Assembly (NCBI GenBank): GCA_035631315.1
Contig: DASQIZ010000045.1
Span: 1-64,000, forward strand
Length of the DNA: 64,000 nucleotides
Direction: 5' to 3'
Source: 40CM-2-70-7 sp035631315
Lineage (GTDB): Bacteria > Gemmatimonadota > Gemmatimonadetes > Gemmatimonadales > GWC2-71-9
This document shows, piece by piece, positions 57,783 through 64,000 of this stretch. Position numbers and translations under genes: made by a program. Position 1 is the first letter of the stretch; each line of letters starts with the position of its first letter. The notes beneath the pieces are model-generated. The model ran no database searches and was not told the origin of the DNA. It saw nothing but the letters and a program-made list of their open reading frames with translations.

Positions 57783-58889
57783 ATGCGTATCGCCCTGGTC
57801 ACGGAGTTCTATTACCCGCACCTGGGCGGGGTCACCGAGCACGTCCACAACCTGGCGCTCGAGTTCCGGGCCCGCGGCCACCACGCCATCGTCATCACGT
57901 CGAACATGGATGGCCAGGGACCAGATCCCGACTGGGTCCGCCGCGTCGGGACCAGCCGCGTCGTCCTCTCGAATGGCTCATACGCCCGGGTTTCGACCGG
58001 CTGGGCCATCACCCGCAAGATCGTCGACATTCTGAAGGCGGAGCGGATCGAGATCGTCCACAGCCAGGACATCCTCGCGCCGATGCTGGGACTCAAGGCG
58101 GCGAGCGCCGGCTGGGCGCTCGGACTCCCGGTCGTCGCCACCTCGCACACGTGGTTCTCGCACTCCACCCTCTACCGGATGTTCCGGTGGTGGCTCCAGC
58201 CGCGCCTCGACCGGGTCGCGGCGCGGATCGCGGTCTCGGATCCGGTCGTCCATGCGATGTCGATGTACTTCAAGGCCGACTGGGAGGTCATCCCGAACGG
58301 CGTCGACATCCGCTACTTCCATCCGGATGGCCGCCGGCCCCGTGAAGCCGCGACGCGGGGACCCCGCCTCCTCTTCCTGGGCCGCCTCGACCCGCGCAAC
58401 GGATTGGACACGCTGCTCGAGGCGATGCCGATGATCCTCGAGCGGCACCCGACGGCGCAATTGATCGTCGTCGGCGATGGGCCTCTGCGCGCGAGTTACG
58501 AAGCGCGAGCCGCGCATCTCGGTGCGGCGGTGAAGTTCGTGGGGCAGGTCTCCGACGAACGTCCCGAGTATTACGGCGGCGCCGATCTCTATCTCTGCCC
58601 GACCACCAAGGCGTCGTTCGGCATCACCCTGCTCGAAGCGATGGCCTGCGGCACGCCGCTCGTCGTGTCCGACATCACCGGGTTCCGCGAGCTGATCGCC
58701 GGGGGCGCCGAAGCGGTGCTGGTGCCAAAGGACAACCCGTTGGCCTGGGCCCGCGCGACGAACGCCCTGATCGAAGACTCCGCGCGGCGCGAAGTGATGG
58801 GAGCCGCGGGACTCGTCAAGGCGGCGGAGTTCGCCTGGCCCCGGATCGCGGAGCGGGTGCTCGAGGTTTACCAGCGGGTCAAGAAATGA
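57783..58889 (+). CDS. GT4 family glycosyltransferase, PimA-like
   Basis: ATG 57783 begins a 368-residue GT-B enzyme. The N-terminal acceptor domain has MRIALVTEFYYPHLGGVTEH and HVHNLALEFRARGHHAIVIT, a glycine-rich motif common to phosphatidylinositol mannosyltransferases. The C-terminal donor domain has RLLFLGRLDPRNGLDTLLEA, IVVGDGPLRASYEA, and the EX7E-like nucleotide-sugar site SFGITLLEAMACGTPLVVSD. It probably transfers a hexose from GDP- or UDP-sugar to a lipid at the cytoplasmic face. The deacetylase gene overlaps its end by four bases. Confidence 0.88.
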   Translation: MRIALVTEFYYPHLGGVTEHVHNLALEFRARGHHAIVITSNMDGQGPDPDWVRRVGTSRVVLSNGSYARVSTGWAITRKIVDILKAERIEIVHSQDILAPMLGLKAASAGWALGLPVVATSHTWFSHSTLYRMFRWWLQPRLDRVAARIAVSDPVVHAMSMYFKADWEVIPNGVDIRYFHPDGRRPREAATRGPRLLFLGRLDPRNGLDTLLEAMPMILERHPTAQLIVVGDGPLRASYEARAAHLGAAVKFVGQVSDERPEYYGGADLYLCPTTKASFGITLLEAMACGTPLVVSDITGFRELIAGGAEAVLVPKDNPLAWARATNALIEDSARREVMGAAGLVKAAEFAWPRIAERVLEVYQRVKK

Positions 58890-59581
58890 TCGAGACCGTT
58901 GCCGCGGTGGGTCTCTCCGCCGCCGGCCTGGCGGCGTATGGAGCCTACGCTCCGAACAGCCCGATCTACGGTCGCTCCGTCGGTCACGGGCCACGGGACG
59001 GCAGGCGCGTCTACCTCACCTTCGACGACGGACCATCCCCCAGTGCCACGGCCCGCATCCTCGACGTGCTCGCGGCCGAGCGCGTGCCGGCGGCGTTTTT
59101 CATGGTGGGGGACTTCGTGCGGCGGATGCCCGCGCTGGCGCGGGCGGTGTCCGAAGCGGGTCACGAGGTGGGAAATCACACGCAAACCCATATCAAGCTG
59201 CACCGTCGCGGTCCGGGACGGATCCGGCGGGAACTGGAGGAAGCCCATGGCGTTATCTCTGAAGCCGCAGGCAAGGTCCCGAGGACCTTCCGGGCGCCTC
59301 ACGGCTACCGGAACCCGTTCGTCGGTCGTACCGTAATGCGGCTGAGGTATACCCTCTTCGGGTGGACCTTCGGTGTTTGGGACAGTGCCCGGCCCGGGGC
59401 GGGGGAGATCCGGAGCCGTGTGCGCCGCAAGCTGTCCGCAGGCTCGATCATCCTCCTCCATGACGGCGACGGATACGATTTCGACGGCGACCGCACGCAG
59501 ACCGCGGACGCTCTGCCCGGCATCATTCACGATGCCCGGGATGCGGGATACGAATTCGCGCCACTCGGGGAGCTGATCTGA
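58886..59581 (+). CDS. Polysaccharide deacetylase (NodB domain)
   Basis: A 231-residue CE4 enzyme starting at an ATGA overlap with the glycosyltransferase gene. A short N-terminal hydrophobic segment may anchor or export it. Motifs: YLTFDDGPSP (motif 1, catalytic base and metal Asp), GNHTQTHIKLH (motif 2, two metal His), TFRAPHGYRNP (motif 3), and IILLHDGDGYDF (motif 5, catalytic His). It removes N-acetyl groups from a glycan or glycolipid sugar. With the flanking glycosyltransferase it probably modifies an envelope glycolipid. Confidence 0.9.
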   Translation: MIETVAAVGLSAAGLAAYGAYAPNSPIYGRSVGHGPRDGRRVYLTFDDGPSPSATARILDVLAAERVPAAFFMVGDFVRRMPALARAVSEAGHEVGNHTQTHIKLHRRGPGRIRRELEEAHGVISEAAGKVPRTFRAPHGYRNPFVGRTVMRLRYTLFGWTFGVWDSARPGAGEIRSRVRRKLSAGSIILLHDGDGYDFDGDRTQTADALPGIIHDARDAGYEFAPLGELI

Positions 59582-59607
59582 AGAAAAGCCGTCGCTGGAT
59601 CTGGTGG

Positions 59608-60525
59608 GTGCTGGGCTTCGCGGGAGTCGGCATCGCGCTCAAGGCGCTCGCCGGCTTCCCCTGGGAAGACACGCTCGCCACCCTCATCAACGCCAACTAC
59701 TGGATCCTGGGCGTCGCCCTGGTGATCAACCTCGGCTCGCTCGTGGCCAAGGGTTGGGCGTGGCATCTGCTGCTCAATCCGGTCGCGCCCAACAAGTGGA
59801 AGACCGCGCAGGAAGCGAACCTCGTCGGCGCCGCGGTGAACAACGTCTCGATCGCGGTGGGCGGGGAAGCCGCGCGCATCCACTACATCGCTCAGCGCGA
59901 CGGTGTGCCCGTCGGTGCCGCCATCTCCTCGGTGGTCTGGACCCGCGTCACCGAAACGATCGCGCTGGCCATCTTCCTCGTGATGGCGCCCAGCCTCCTG
60001 CACCTGCCTCACTGGCTGCGGGGTTTACAAGTAGGCGCCGGACTCGGCCTCGTCATCGTCATGCTGATCACGTGGCACCGGGGCTGGTCGTGGATTCTGA
60101 ACCAGCTGCCCCCGTCGCTGCAGCGGCGCGCCGCCGTCCTGGCGGAGATGGGGTCCGGTGGGCGGCTCTTCTGGCCGACGGTGCTTGGCCTGGTCAACTG
60201 GGGTACGCAGTGGGCCACGTACCACCTGGTCCTCGTGGCCGCGCACATCCCGGTGTCCCCTGCGGCGTCGTTCACCGCGCTGGTCGCCGCCAACCTCGGC
60301 GGTGTCGTCCGGATCACCCCCGCGGGGCTCGGTGTCACCCAGGCGGCGATGGTCGTCGGTCTCCTGCAGTTCGGTGTGCCCGCCGACCGTTCGGTGGCGG
60401 CGGGGCTCGCGCTGCAGGCACTTCAGGTTCTTCCCGTGATCTTCTTCGGAGCGCTGCTGACCGGTTGGCGCCTTACCGAAACCGCGCGTCGCGCGGAAGA
60501 GACCGAAGCGCTTCAACCCATCTGA
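59608..60525 (+). CDS. Lysylphosphatidylglycerol-synthase-type (UPF0104) membrane protein
   Basis: About 305 residues with seven to eight membrane helices. Signature regions are LVINLGSLVAKGWAWHLLLN, VGAAVNNVSIAVGGEAARIH, VVWTRVTETIALAIFLVMAP, and LVAANLGGVVRITPAGLGVT, which match the LPG_synthase_TM/AglD-type flippase-like family. The true start may be a CTG at 59578, four bases overlapping the previous stop and preceded by GGGGAG; that gives the basic N terminus LKKSRRWIWW expected here. GTG 59608 is the nearest ordinary start. Third gene of the glycolipid operon. Confidence 0.82.
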   Translation: MLGFAGVGIALKALAGFPWEDTLATLINANYWILGVALVINLGSLVAKGWAWHLLLNPVAPNKWKTAQEANLVGAAVNNVSIAVGGEAARIHYIAQRDGVPVGAAISSVVWTRVTETIALAIFLVMAPSLLHLPHWLRGLQVGAGLGLVIVMLITWHRGWSWILNQLPPSLQRRAAVLAEMGSGGRLFWPTVLGLVNWGTQWATYHLVLVAAHIPVSPAASFTALVAANLGGVVRITPAGLGVTQAAMVVGLLQFGVPADRSVAAGLALQALQVLPVIFFGALLTGWRLTETARRAEETEALQPI

Positions 60526-61575
60526 TCAGGCAGGAGGGGTGTCGGGGGGGAGATGTCCCTCGGCCTTTGCCTGCGCGTATCCCATCCCCTTGAGGCGGAT
60601 GATCCGCATCTCGATGGGCGGGTGGGATGCCATGACGTCACCCAGCGTGCCCGGGTGGTCGTTCAACTTCCGGTCAAGCGGATCACAAATGCAGAGGTGT
60701 GCCGCGCCTGCCTTCAGGTGCGTTGCCGGGGCGTCCGAGGTCTCAATCTTCTGCAACGCGTTGGCGAGCGCGGTCGGATTCCGCGTGAATTGCGCCGACA
60801 TGGCGTCGGCCAGATACTCGCGCTTCCGGCTCACCGCCATCGCCAACATTTGCGTGATGATCGGGGCCAGGATCCAGGAGAGAATCCAGATCACGAGCAG
60901 CACAACGACCAGGGCGCCGAGGTCGCCCTCGCCTTTGCCACGGGAACGCCCTCCACTGCGGCCGCCCCAGAAGAAGCGCCCCGTGCCGTCGCGGATCAGC
61001 AGCACCACTCCCACCAGTGCCGCGAGTGTCGTCATCAACCGGACGTCAAAATTCTTGATGTGACCGAGCTCGTGGGCGACCACACCCTGGAGCTCGTCGC
61101 GTGACATCAGGTCGAGGAGTCCCTGGGTCACCGCGATGTGCGCGTGTTGCGGATCGGTTCCGGTGGCGAATGCATTGGGCGCGGGATCGTCGACGATCCA
61201 GATGCGGGGGCGGGGGATGCCAGCCGCGATGGCCATTTCCTCGACGACATTGACGAGCTGTTTTTCCTGGTCGGTGGCGGGATCGGTGATTTCGTGTGCG
61301 CCGGTGGACCAGAGCACTTTCTCGGGTCCGGTGCTGTACCCGTACCAGGCGATCCAGGCGGCGACGACCGTCAGCAGGATCCCGAACCAGGGAAACGTGT
61401 GATGGGTCTCGTAGGGCAGGTTGTGGAGCGTGGCGAGGTAGTAGATGTAGTCCCCGCCGAACCCGAGCCAGGCGAAAAACAGCACGAAGCAGACCACCAG
61501 CAGGGTGGTCCGGTGGCGGTTGGCGTCCTGCTGCTGAAAGAGGGTGGGGCCGGGGGTCGCGCTTTCGCCGCTCAC
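60526..61575 (-). CDS. M48 family membrane metalloprotease, HtpX-like
   Basis: A 349-residue protein with N-terminal membrane helices (RTTLLVVCFVLFFAWLGFGG; TFPWFGILLTVVAAWIAWYG), the zinc motif VVAHELGHIKNFDVR, a central hydrophobic hairpin, and the third ligand region SRKREYLADAMSAQF. HtpX-type proteases degrade misfolded membrane proteins with the site facing the cytoplasm. The linker (GGRSGGRSRGKGEGDLG) is Gly/Arg-rich. It starts at a GTGA overlap with lemA, the common LemA-HtpX pair. Confidence 0.92.
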   Translation of the reverse strand: MSGESATPGPTLFQQQDANRHRTTLLVVCFVLFFAWLGFGGDYIYYLATLHNLPYETHHTFPWFGILLTVVAAWIAWYGYSTGPEKVLWSTGAHEITDPATDQEKQLVNVVEEMAIAAGIPRPRIWIVDDPAPNAFATGTDPQHAHIAVTQGLLDLMSRDELQGVVAHELGHIKNFDVRLMTTLAALVGVVLLIRDGTGRFFWGGRSGGRSRGKGEGDLGALVVVLLVIWILSWILAPIITQMLAMAVSRKREYLADAMSAQFTRNPTALANALQKIETSDAPATHLKAGAAHLCICDPLDRKLNDHPGTLGDVMASHPPIEMRIIRLKGMGYAQAKAEGHLPPDTPPA

Positions 61576-62159
61576 GCCTTGGGCTTCGTCGAGAGATCGA
61601 CCTGCGGCACGGCCTTGTCGGCCTGGTCGTCGATCTCCCAGAGCTGCGCGGCGGCCGCGTTCGCCAGCCCCGCCATCAGGCTCGCCGGGAACTGCTGCTG
61701 CTTCGTGTTGTACTGCGTCGCCGTGTCGTTGTAGAGCTGACGGGCGAACGAGATCCGGTTTTCCGTCGAGGTCAGCTCTTCCTGCAGCTGGCCGACGTTC
61801 CCCGTGGCCTTCAGGTCCGGGTACCGCTCCACCACCACCATCAACTTCGACAGCGCGCCCGACAGCGCGTTCTCGGCCTGACTGATCTGTTTCATGGCGT
61901 CGGGGCCGGCCGCGGCATTCACCTGCACCGCTTGATTCCGGGCCTGCACGACCGCTTCGAGGGTCGACTTCTCGAAATCCATCGCGCCCTTCACCGCGTT
62001 GACCAGGTTGGGAATGAGGTCATGGCGGCGCTTGAGCTGCACATCGATCTGTTTGAACGCGTTGGTGGTCTGGTTCTTCAGCGAAATGAGGCCGTTGTAT
62101 GCGCTGATGGCCCAGAGGACGACGACCACCACGAGAATCAGGAGAATCCAGGAACCCAT
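61572..62159 (-). CDS. LemA family protein
   Basis: From ATG 62159 the protein has 195 residues. One N-terminal membrane helix (WILLILVVVVVLWAISAYNG) is followed by a long helical bundle with the LemA motifs KNQTTNAFKQIDVQLKRRHD, LIPNLVNAVKG, VVERYPDLKATGNVGQLQEE and RQLYNDTATQYN. Function is unknown in detail, but LemA is nearly always paired with M48 proteases or YgcG-type proteins, as here. Confidence 0.93.
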   Translation of the reverse strand: MGSWILLILVVVVVLWAISAYNGLISLKNQTTNAFKQIDVQLKRRHDLIPNLVNAVKGAMDFEKSTLEAVVQARNQAVQVNAAAGPDAMKQISQAENALSGALSKLMVVVERYPDLKATGNVGQLQEELTSTENRISFARQLYNDTATQYNTKQQQFPASLMAGLANAAAAQLWEIDDQADKAVPQVDLSTKPKA

Positions 62160-62186
62160 CGTTCGTCTCCGATACGGGTCAGAGAA

Positions 62187-62206
62187 CCCCGGGCTGAAAC
62201 CCGGGG
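62187..62206 (-). terminator. Hairpin between the regulatory operon and lemA
   Basis: CCCCGGG (62187-62193) and CCCGGGG (62200-62206) form a 7-bp G+C stem with a 6-base loop, nine bases after the stop of the MerR-like gene. The motif resembles dispersed intergenic repeats seen in other bacteria. Confidence 0.5.
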
Positions 62207-62214
62207 CTAGCGCA

Positions 62215-62853
62215 CTATGCCGGCGACGGCGGCAGGAGTTTCGCCAAGGCCGCCCGGACCGCTTCCGCCAGCGCGGCATCGTCGGCGCCGACGCGGGCCA
62301 GCGGATGCTCGGAATCGACGTGGAGCTCGACACCACGTGTGACGGGGACACGCCGCCAGGTCCGGGCGCCTTCGGGGTCCTTCCCCGCGTCCCGCGCGAG
62401 CCACGCCGACAGCGCCCGGCCCGAACGGCCGCGGGGCATGCGGGGCGCGCCGCGAAGGGCGAGGCGGTCGGGGAGCGGGAGCGCGGCGCCCAGCGTCTGC
62501 GCCGCCCGTCGCTCGAGCACATCGCCGGTCTGGTCCTGCATCTCACGCGCGATCGCCGCGAGGGTTGCCCCCTCCATCTGGCGAAGCTTGATCCAGAGCA
62601 GCTGCAGGAAATGCCGGTACGAATAGGTCGCGGCGGTGCCGCGGCCTTCGGGGGGACTTACCAGGCCCCGGGTCACATAGAACCGGACCGTGCGCTCACT
62701 CGGCGCCGCCCGCGCGGCCGCGTTGATCGGCGTGACCGCGGACGCGTCCAGGACGGCCCCGACGAGCACCGCGAGGTCCCGCAGGTTCCACGGGGCCAGT
62801 GACCGGTACTCGCGCAGGGTGTGGAGGGGATCGGCGGCCTGGGGTACCGTCAT
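62215..62853 (-). CDS. MerR-type regulator
   Basis: ATG 62853 gives 212 residues. Residues 45-115 are a MerR-like winged helix: AAPSERTVRFYVTRGLVSPP, with TYSYRHFLQLLWIKLRQMEG and LAAIAREMQDQT. The DNA-binding domain is preceded by about 40 residues, unlike typical MerR proteins where it is at the N terminus. The C-terminal part is Arg/Pro-rich and then has a domain with WRRVPVTRGVELHVDSEHPL, of unknown function. It follows the response regulator gene by one base (TGACATG) and is part of the same operon. Confidence 0.8.
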   Translation of the reverse strand: MTVPQAADPLHTLREYRSLAPWNLRDLAVLVGAVLDASAVTPINAAARAAPSERTVRFYVTRGLVSPPEGRGTAATYSYRHFLQLLWIKLRQMEGATLAAIAREMQDQTGDVLERRAAQTLGAALPLPDRLALRGAPRMPRGRSGRALSAWLARDAGKDPEGARTWRRVPVTRGVELHVDSEHPLARVGADDAALAEAVRAALAKLLPPSPA

Positions 62854-62854
62854 G

Positions 62855-63265
62855 TCAGGCCTCCTCCGCCCGGCGGGTCCGCCACGCGCGCACATGGCTC
62901 AGCCACTCCTCGATCTGCTCGAGGTTGAAGGGCTTGGAGATCAGGGGGCAGGAGTTCCGGGCGATCCACTCGAGCACCTCCGGTGCTTCTCCATCTCCGG
63001 TCATCACCGCGACGCATCCTTGAAGCTCGGGCCAGCGGGCGATCGCGGCGACATAAAAGGCCAGCCCCGACATCGTCGGCAGATGGACGTCGAGGAGTAT
63101 CGCCGTGGGGCGCTCGGTGGTGAGGAGCTCGAGCGCGCTCTCGGCTGACGCGGCGCCGATGACGCGGTACCCCATGCGGGTGAGCGCGCGCTCGAGCACC
63201 CGACGCAGCGGGGCTTCGTCGTCGACCACCAGCACGGTGGCCTTCGGCGCGCTTGCGCCCGTCAT
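62855..63265 (-). CDS. Single-domain response regulator
   Basis: ATG 63265 gives 136 residues with only a receiver domain. The acidic pocket (VLVVDDEAPLRRVL), the phosphoacceptor Asp in AILLDVHLPTMSGL, the switch Thr in VAVMTGDGEAPEV, and the Lys in CPLISKPFNLEQIEE are all in place. It lacks an output domain, so it acts through a partner, perhaps the flanking DNA-binding proteins. It overlaps the upstream gene by four bases (ATGA). Confidence 0.9.
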   Translation of the reverse strand: MTGASAPKATVLVVDDEAPLRRVLERALTRMGYRVIGAASAESALELLTTERPTAILLDVHLPTMSGLAFYVAAIARWPELQGCVAVMTGDGEAPEVLEWIARNSCPLISKPFNLEQIEEWLSHVRAWRTRRAEEA

Positions 63266-64000
63266 GCCGTCGCCACCGAGGTGGAGTCCGACGTGCTCTG
63301 CCCGAGGAACCGGCGCATCACTCGTTCGAGCGCTTCCTCCGTACTCAGGCACACCCGCATCTCGCCGGCGGTGAGGCCGAGGTACGTGCGGGCGTGCTGC
63401 TGGAGGGTCTTCACGCGGGTGTATCCCAGTCGCTTCGCGACATCCTCGACGGTGAATCCGGGGTCGATGAGCAGCCGGTGCGCGTACAACACGCGGGTCG
63501 CCGCCAGAAAATGACGGGGGCTCGGCAGATGGGCGCGGGTGAACCAGCGCTCGCAGGTCCGGCGATCCACTGATGCCCGGAGCGCGAGGTGCTGGACGGT
63601 CTGCACCTCTTCGGGGATCCGGAGCGCCTCTTCGAGGACCCACCGGAGCTCGGTGGGGAGGGGCGCCAGCCGGCTCTCGAGCTGTTCCAGGAATTGCTGG
63701 GACGAGCCGCGCGCGTACTCCTGCTCGAGCGCTTCCCGCAAACGCGTGGGATGATCGTCGAGCCGCGCGAAAATGACTTCGCGAATGCCGCGCCGGCCCA
63801 GCGTGAGGAGCACCGCGGCCAGCTCGGGCGTGAGCGTCGTGTAGAGGATGAGCGGAAGTGAAGGGAACATCTTCCGGAGCTGCTCGATCTCGTGGCTCCG
63901 GGCTTCGCCGCCGAGCAGCGGGTCGATGACGGCGACTTCGACGGGCCGCGCTTGAATGGTCTCCAGAACCTGACCCCATTCCAGGGCGCGCACGAAGCTG
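63262..64000 (-). CDS. AraC-type DNA-binding protein with receiver-like N-terminal region (cut by window edge)
   Basis: The reading frame stays open to the right edge, so the start is missing. The N-terminal part has the secondary-structure order of a receiver domain (VAVIDPLLGGEARSHEIEQL; LPLILYTTLTPELAAVLLTL; REVIFARLDDHPTRLREALE); the Asp in VIDPLL may correspond to a phosphoacceptor, but the acidic pair would lie outside the window. The C-terminal 100 residues are an AraC-like helix-turn-helix pair (LALRASVDRRTCERWFTRAH; TVEDVAKRLGYTRVKTLQQH). It is the first visible gene of the regulatory operon. Confidence 0.78.
   Translation of the reverse strand, partial: SFVRALEWGQVLETIQARPVEVAVIDPLLGGEARSHEIEQLRKMFPSLPLILYTTLTPELAAVLLTLGRRGIREVIFARLDDHPTRLREALEQEYARGSSQQFLEQLESRLAPLPTELRWVLEEALRIPEEVQTVQHLALRASVDRRTCERWFTRAHLPSPRHFLAATRVLYAHRLLIDPGFTVEDVAKRLGYTRVKTLQQHARTYLGLTAGEMRVCLSTEEALERVMRRFLGQSTSDSTSVATA

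Overview
This 64 kb window is high-G+C bacterial chromosome, almost fully coding on both strands. The gene content fits an aerobic or facultative Gram-negative-type bacterium with an outer membrane: a TonB-dependent receptor, several outer-membrane barrel proteins, many lipoprotein and Sec signals, heme O synthase, LemA/M48, and large Ig-like and BNR/VPS10-type exported proteins. This mix, with many short-leader or leaderless genes, suggests Gemmatimonadota or a related lineage. That assignment is inference: no rRNA or other phylogenetic marker long enough to prove it is present, only infA, greA, metE and tkt.

Layout. 1-680: less G+C-rich segment with the start of a penicillin-acylase gene running off the left edge and a 3' tRNA fragment at its inner border, probably the end of an integrated island. 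795-8525: MarR regulator, cupin, exported TPR protein, MgtC/DUF4010 membrane protein, cupin plus YbaK-type deacylase, patatin lipase, TolB/TPR protein. 8600-11561: a c-type-heme outer-membrane protein paired with a sulfocyanin, then an exported Spy-RidA fusion. 11624-18461: coiled-coil lipoprotein, VPS10-like propeller protein, unknown lipoprotein with an APC permease, and a DoxX/MarR divergent pair with a probable operator. 18901-25195: TPR-barrel and TPR-glycosidase pair, and metE. 25198-29490: PepSY protein, then Nfu, ATP-grasp and GT87 genes. 29560-38622: small exported protein, RskA-like protein, greA, ctaB, tkt, and a propeller-signal peptidase-TonB receptor run. 38739-50449: infA, zinc-ribbon protein, then a five-gene cell-surface locus (CsgG-type lipoprotein, barrel protein, small basic protein, two giant Ig-like lipoproteins, one ending in a blue-copper domain). 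50461-57092: solute-binding protein with a chemoreceptor, unknown exported proteins, cold-shock gene with a structured leader. 57093-57782: no convincing protein; a promoter-to-terminator transcript of about 430 nt that looks like an unidentified structured RNA. 57783-64000: glycosyltransferase, polysaccharide deacetylase, flippase-like protein, HtpX-like protease with LemA, and a three-gene regulatory operon cut by the right edge.

Recurring signals. Several genes have a TANNNT-like -10 box ending five to nine bases before the start codon, which implies leaderless or nearly leaderless mRNAs. Four convergent gene pairs share their stop codons inside one 4-base word (CTAG or TTAA). Two convergent junctions instead carry long hairpins built from short degenerate repeats. 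The strongest candidates for undescribed biology are the structured RNA at 57264-57697, the CsgG/Ig/copper surface locus at 39443-50449, the heme-barrel/sulfocyanin pair, and the exported RidA fusion that lacks the usual catalytic arginine.
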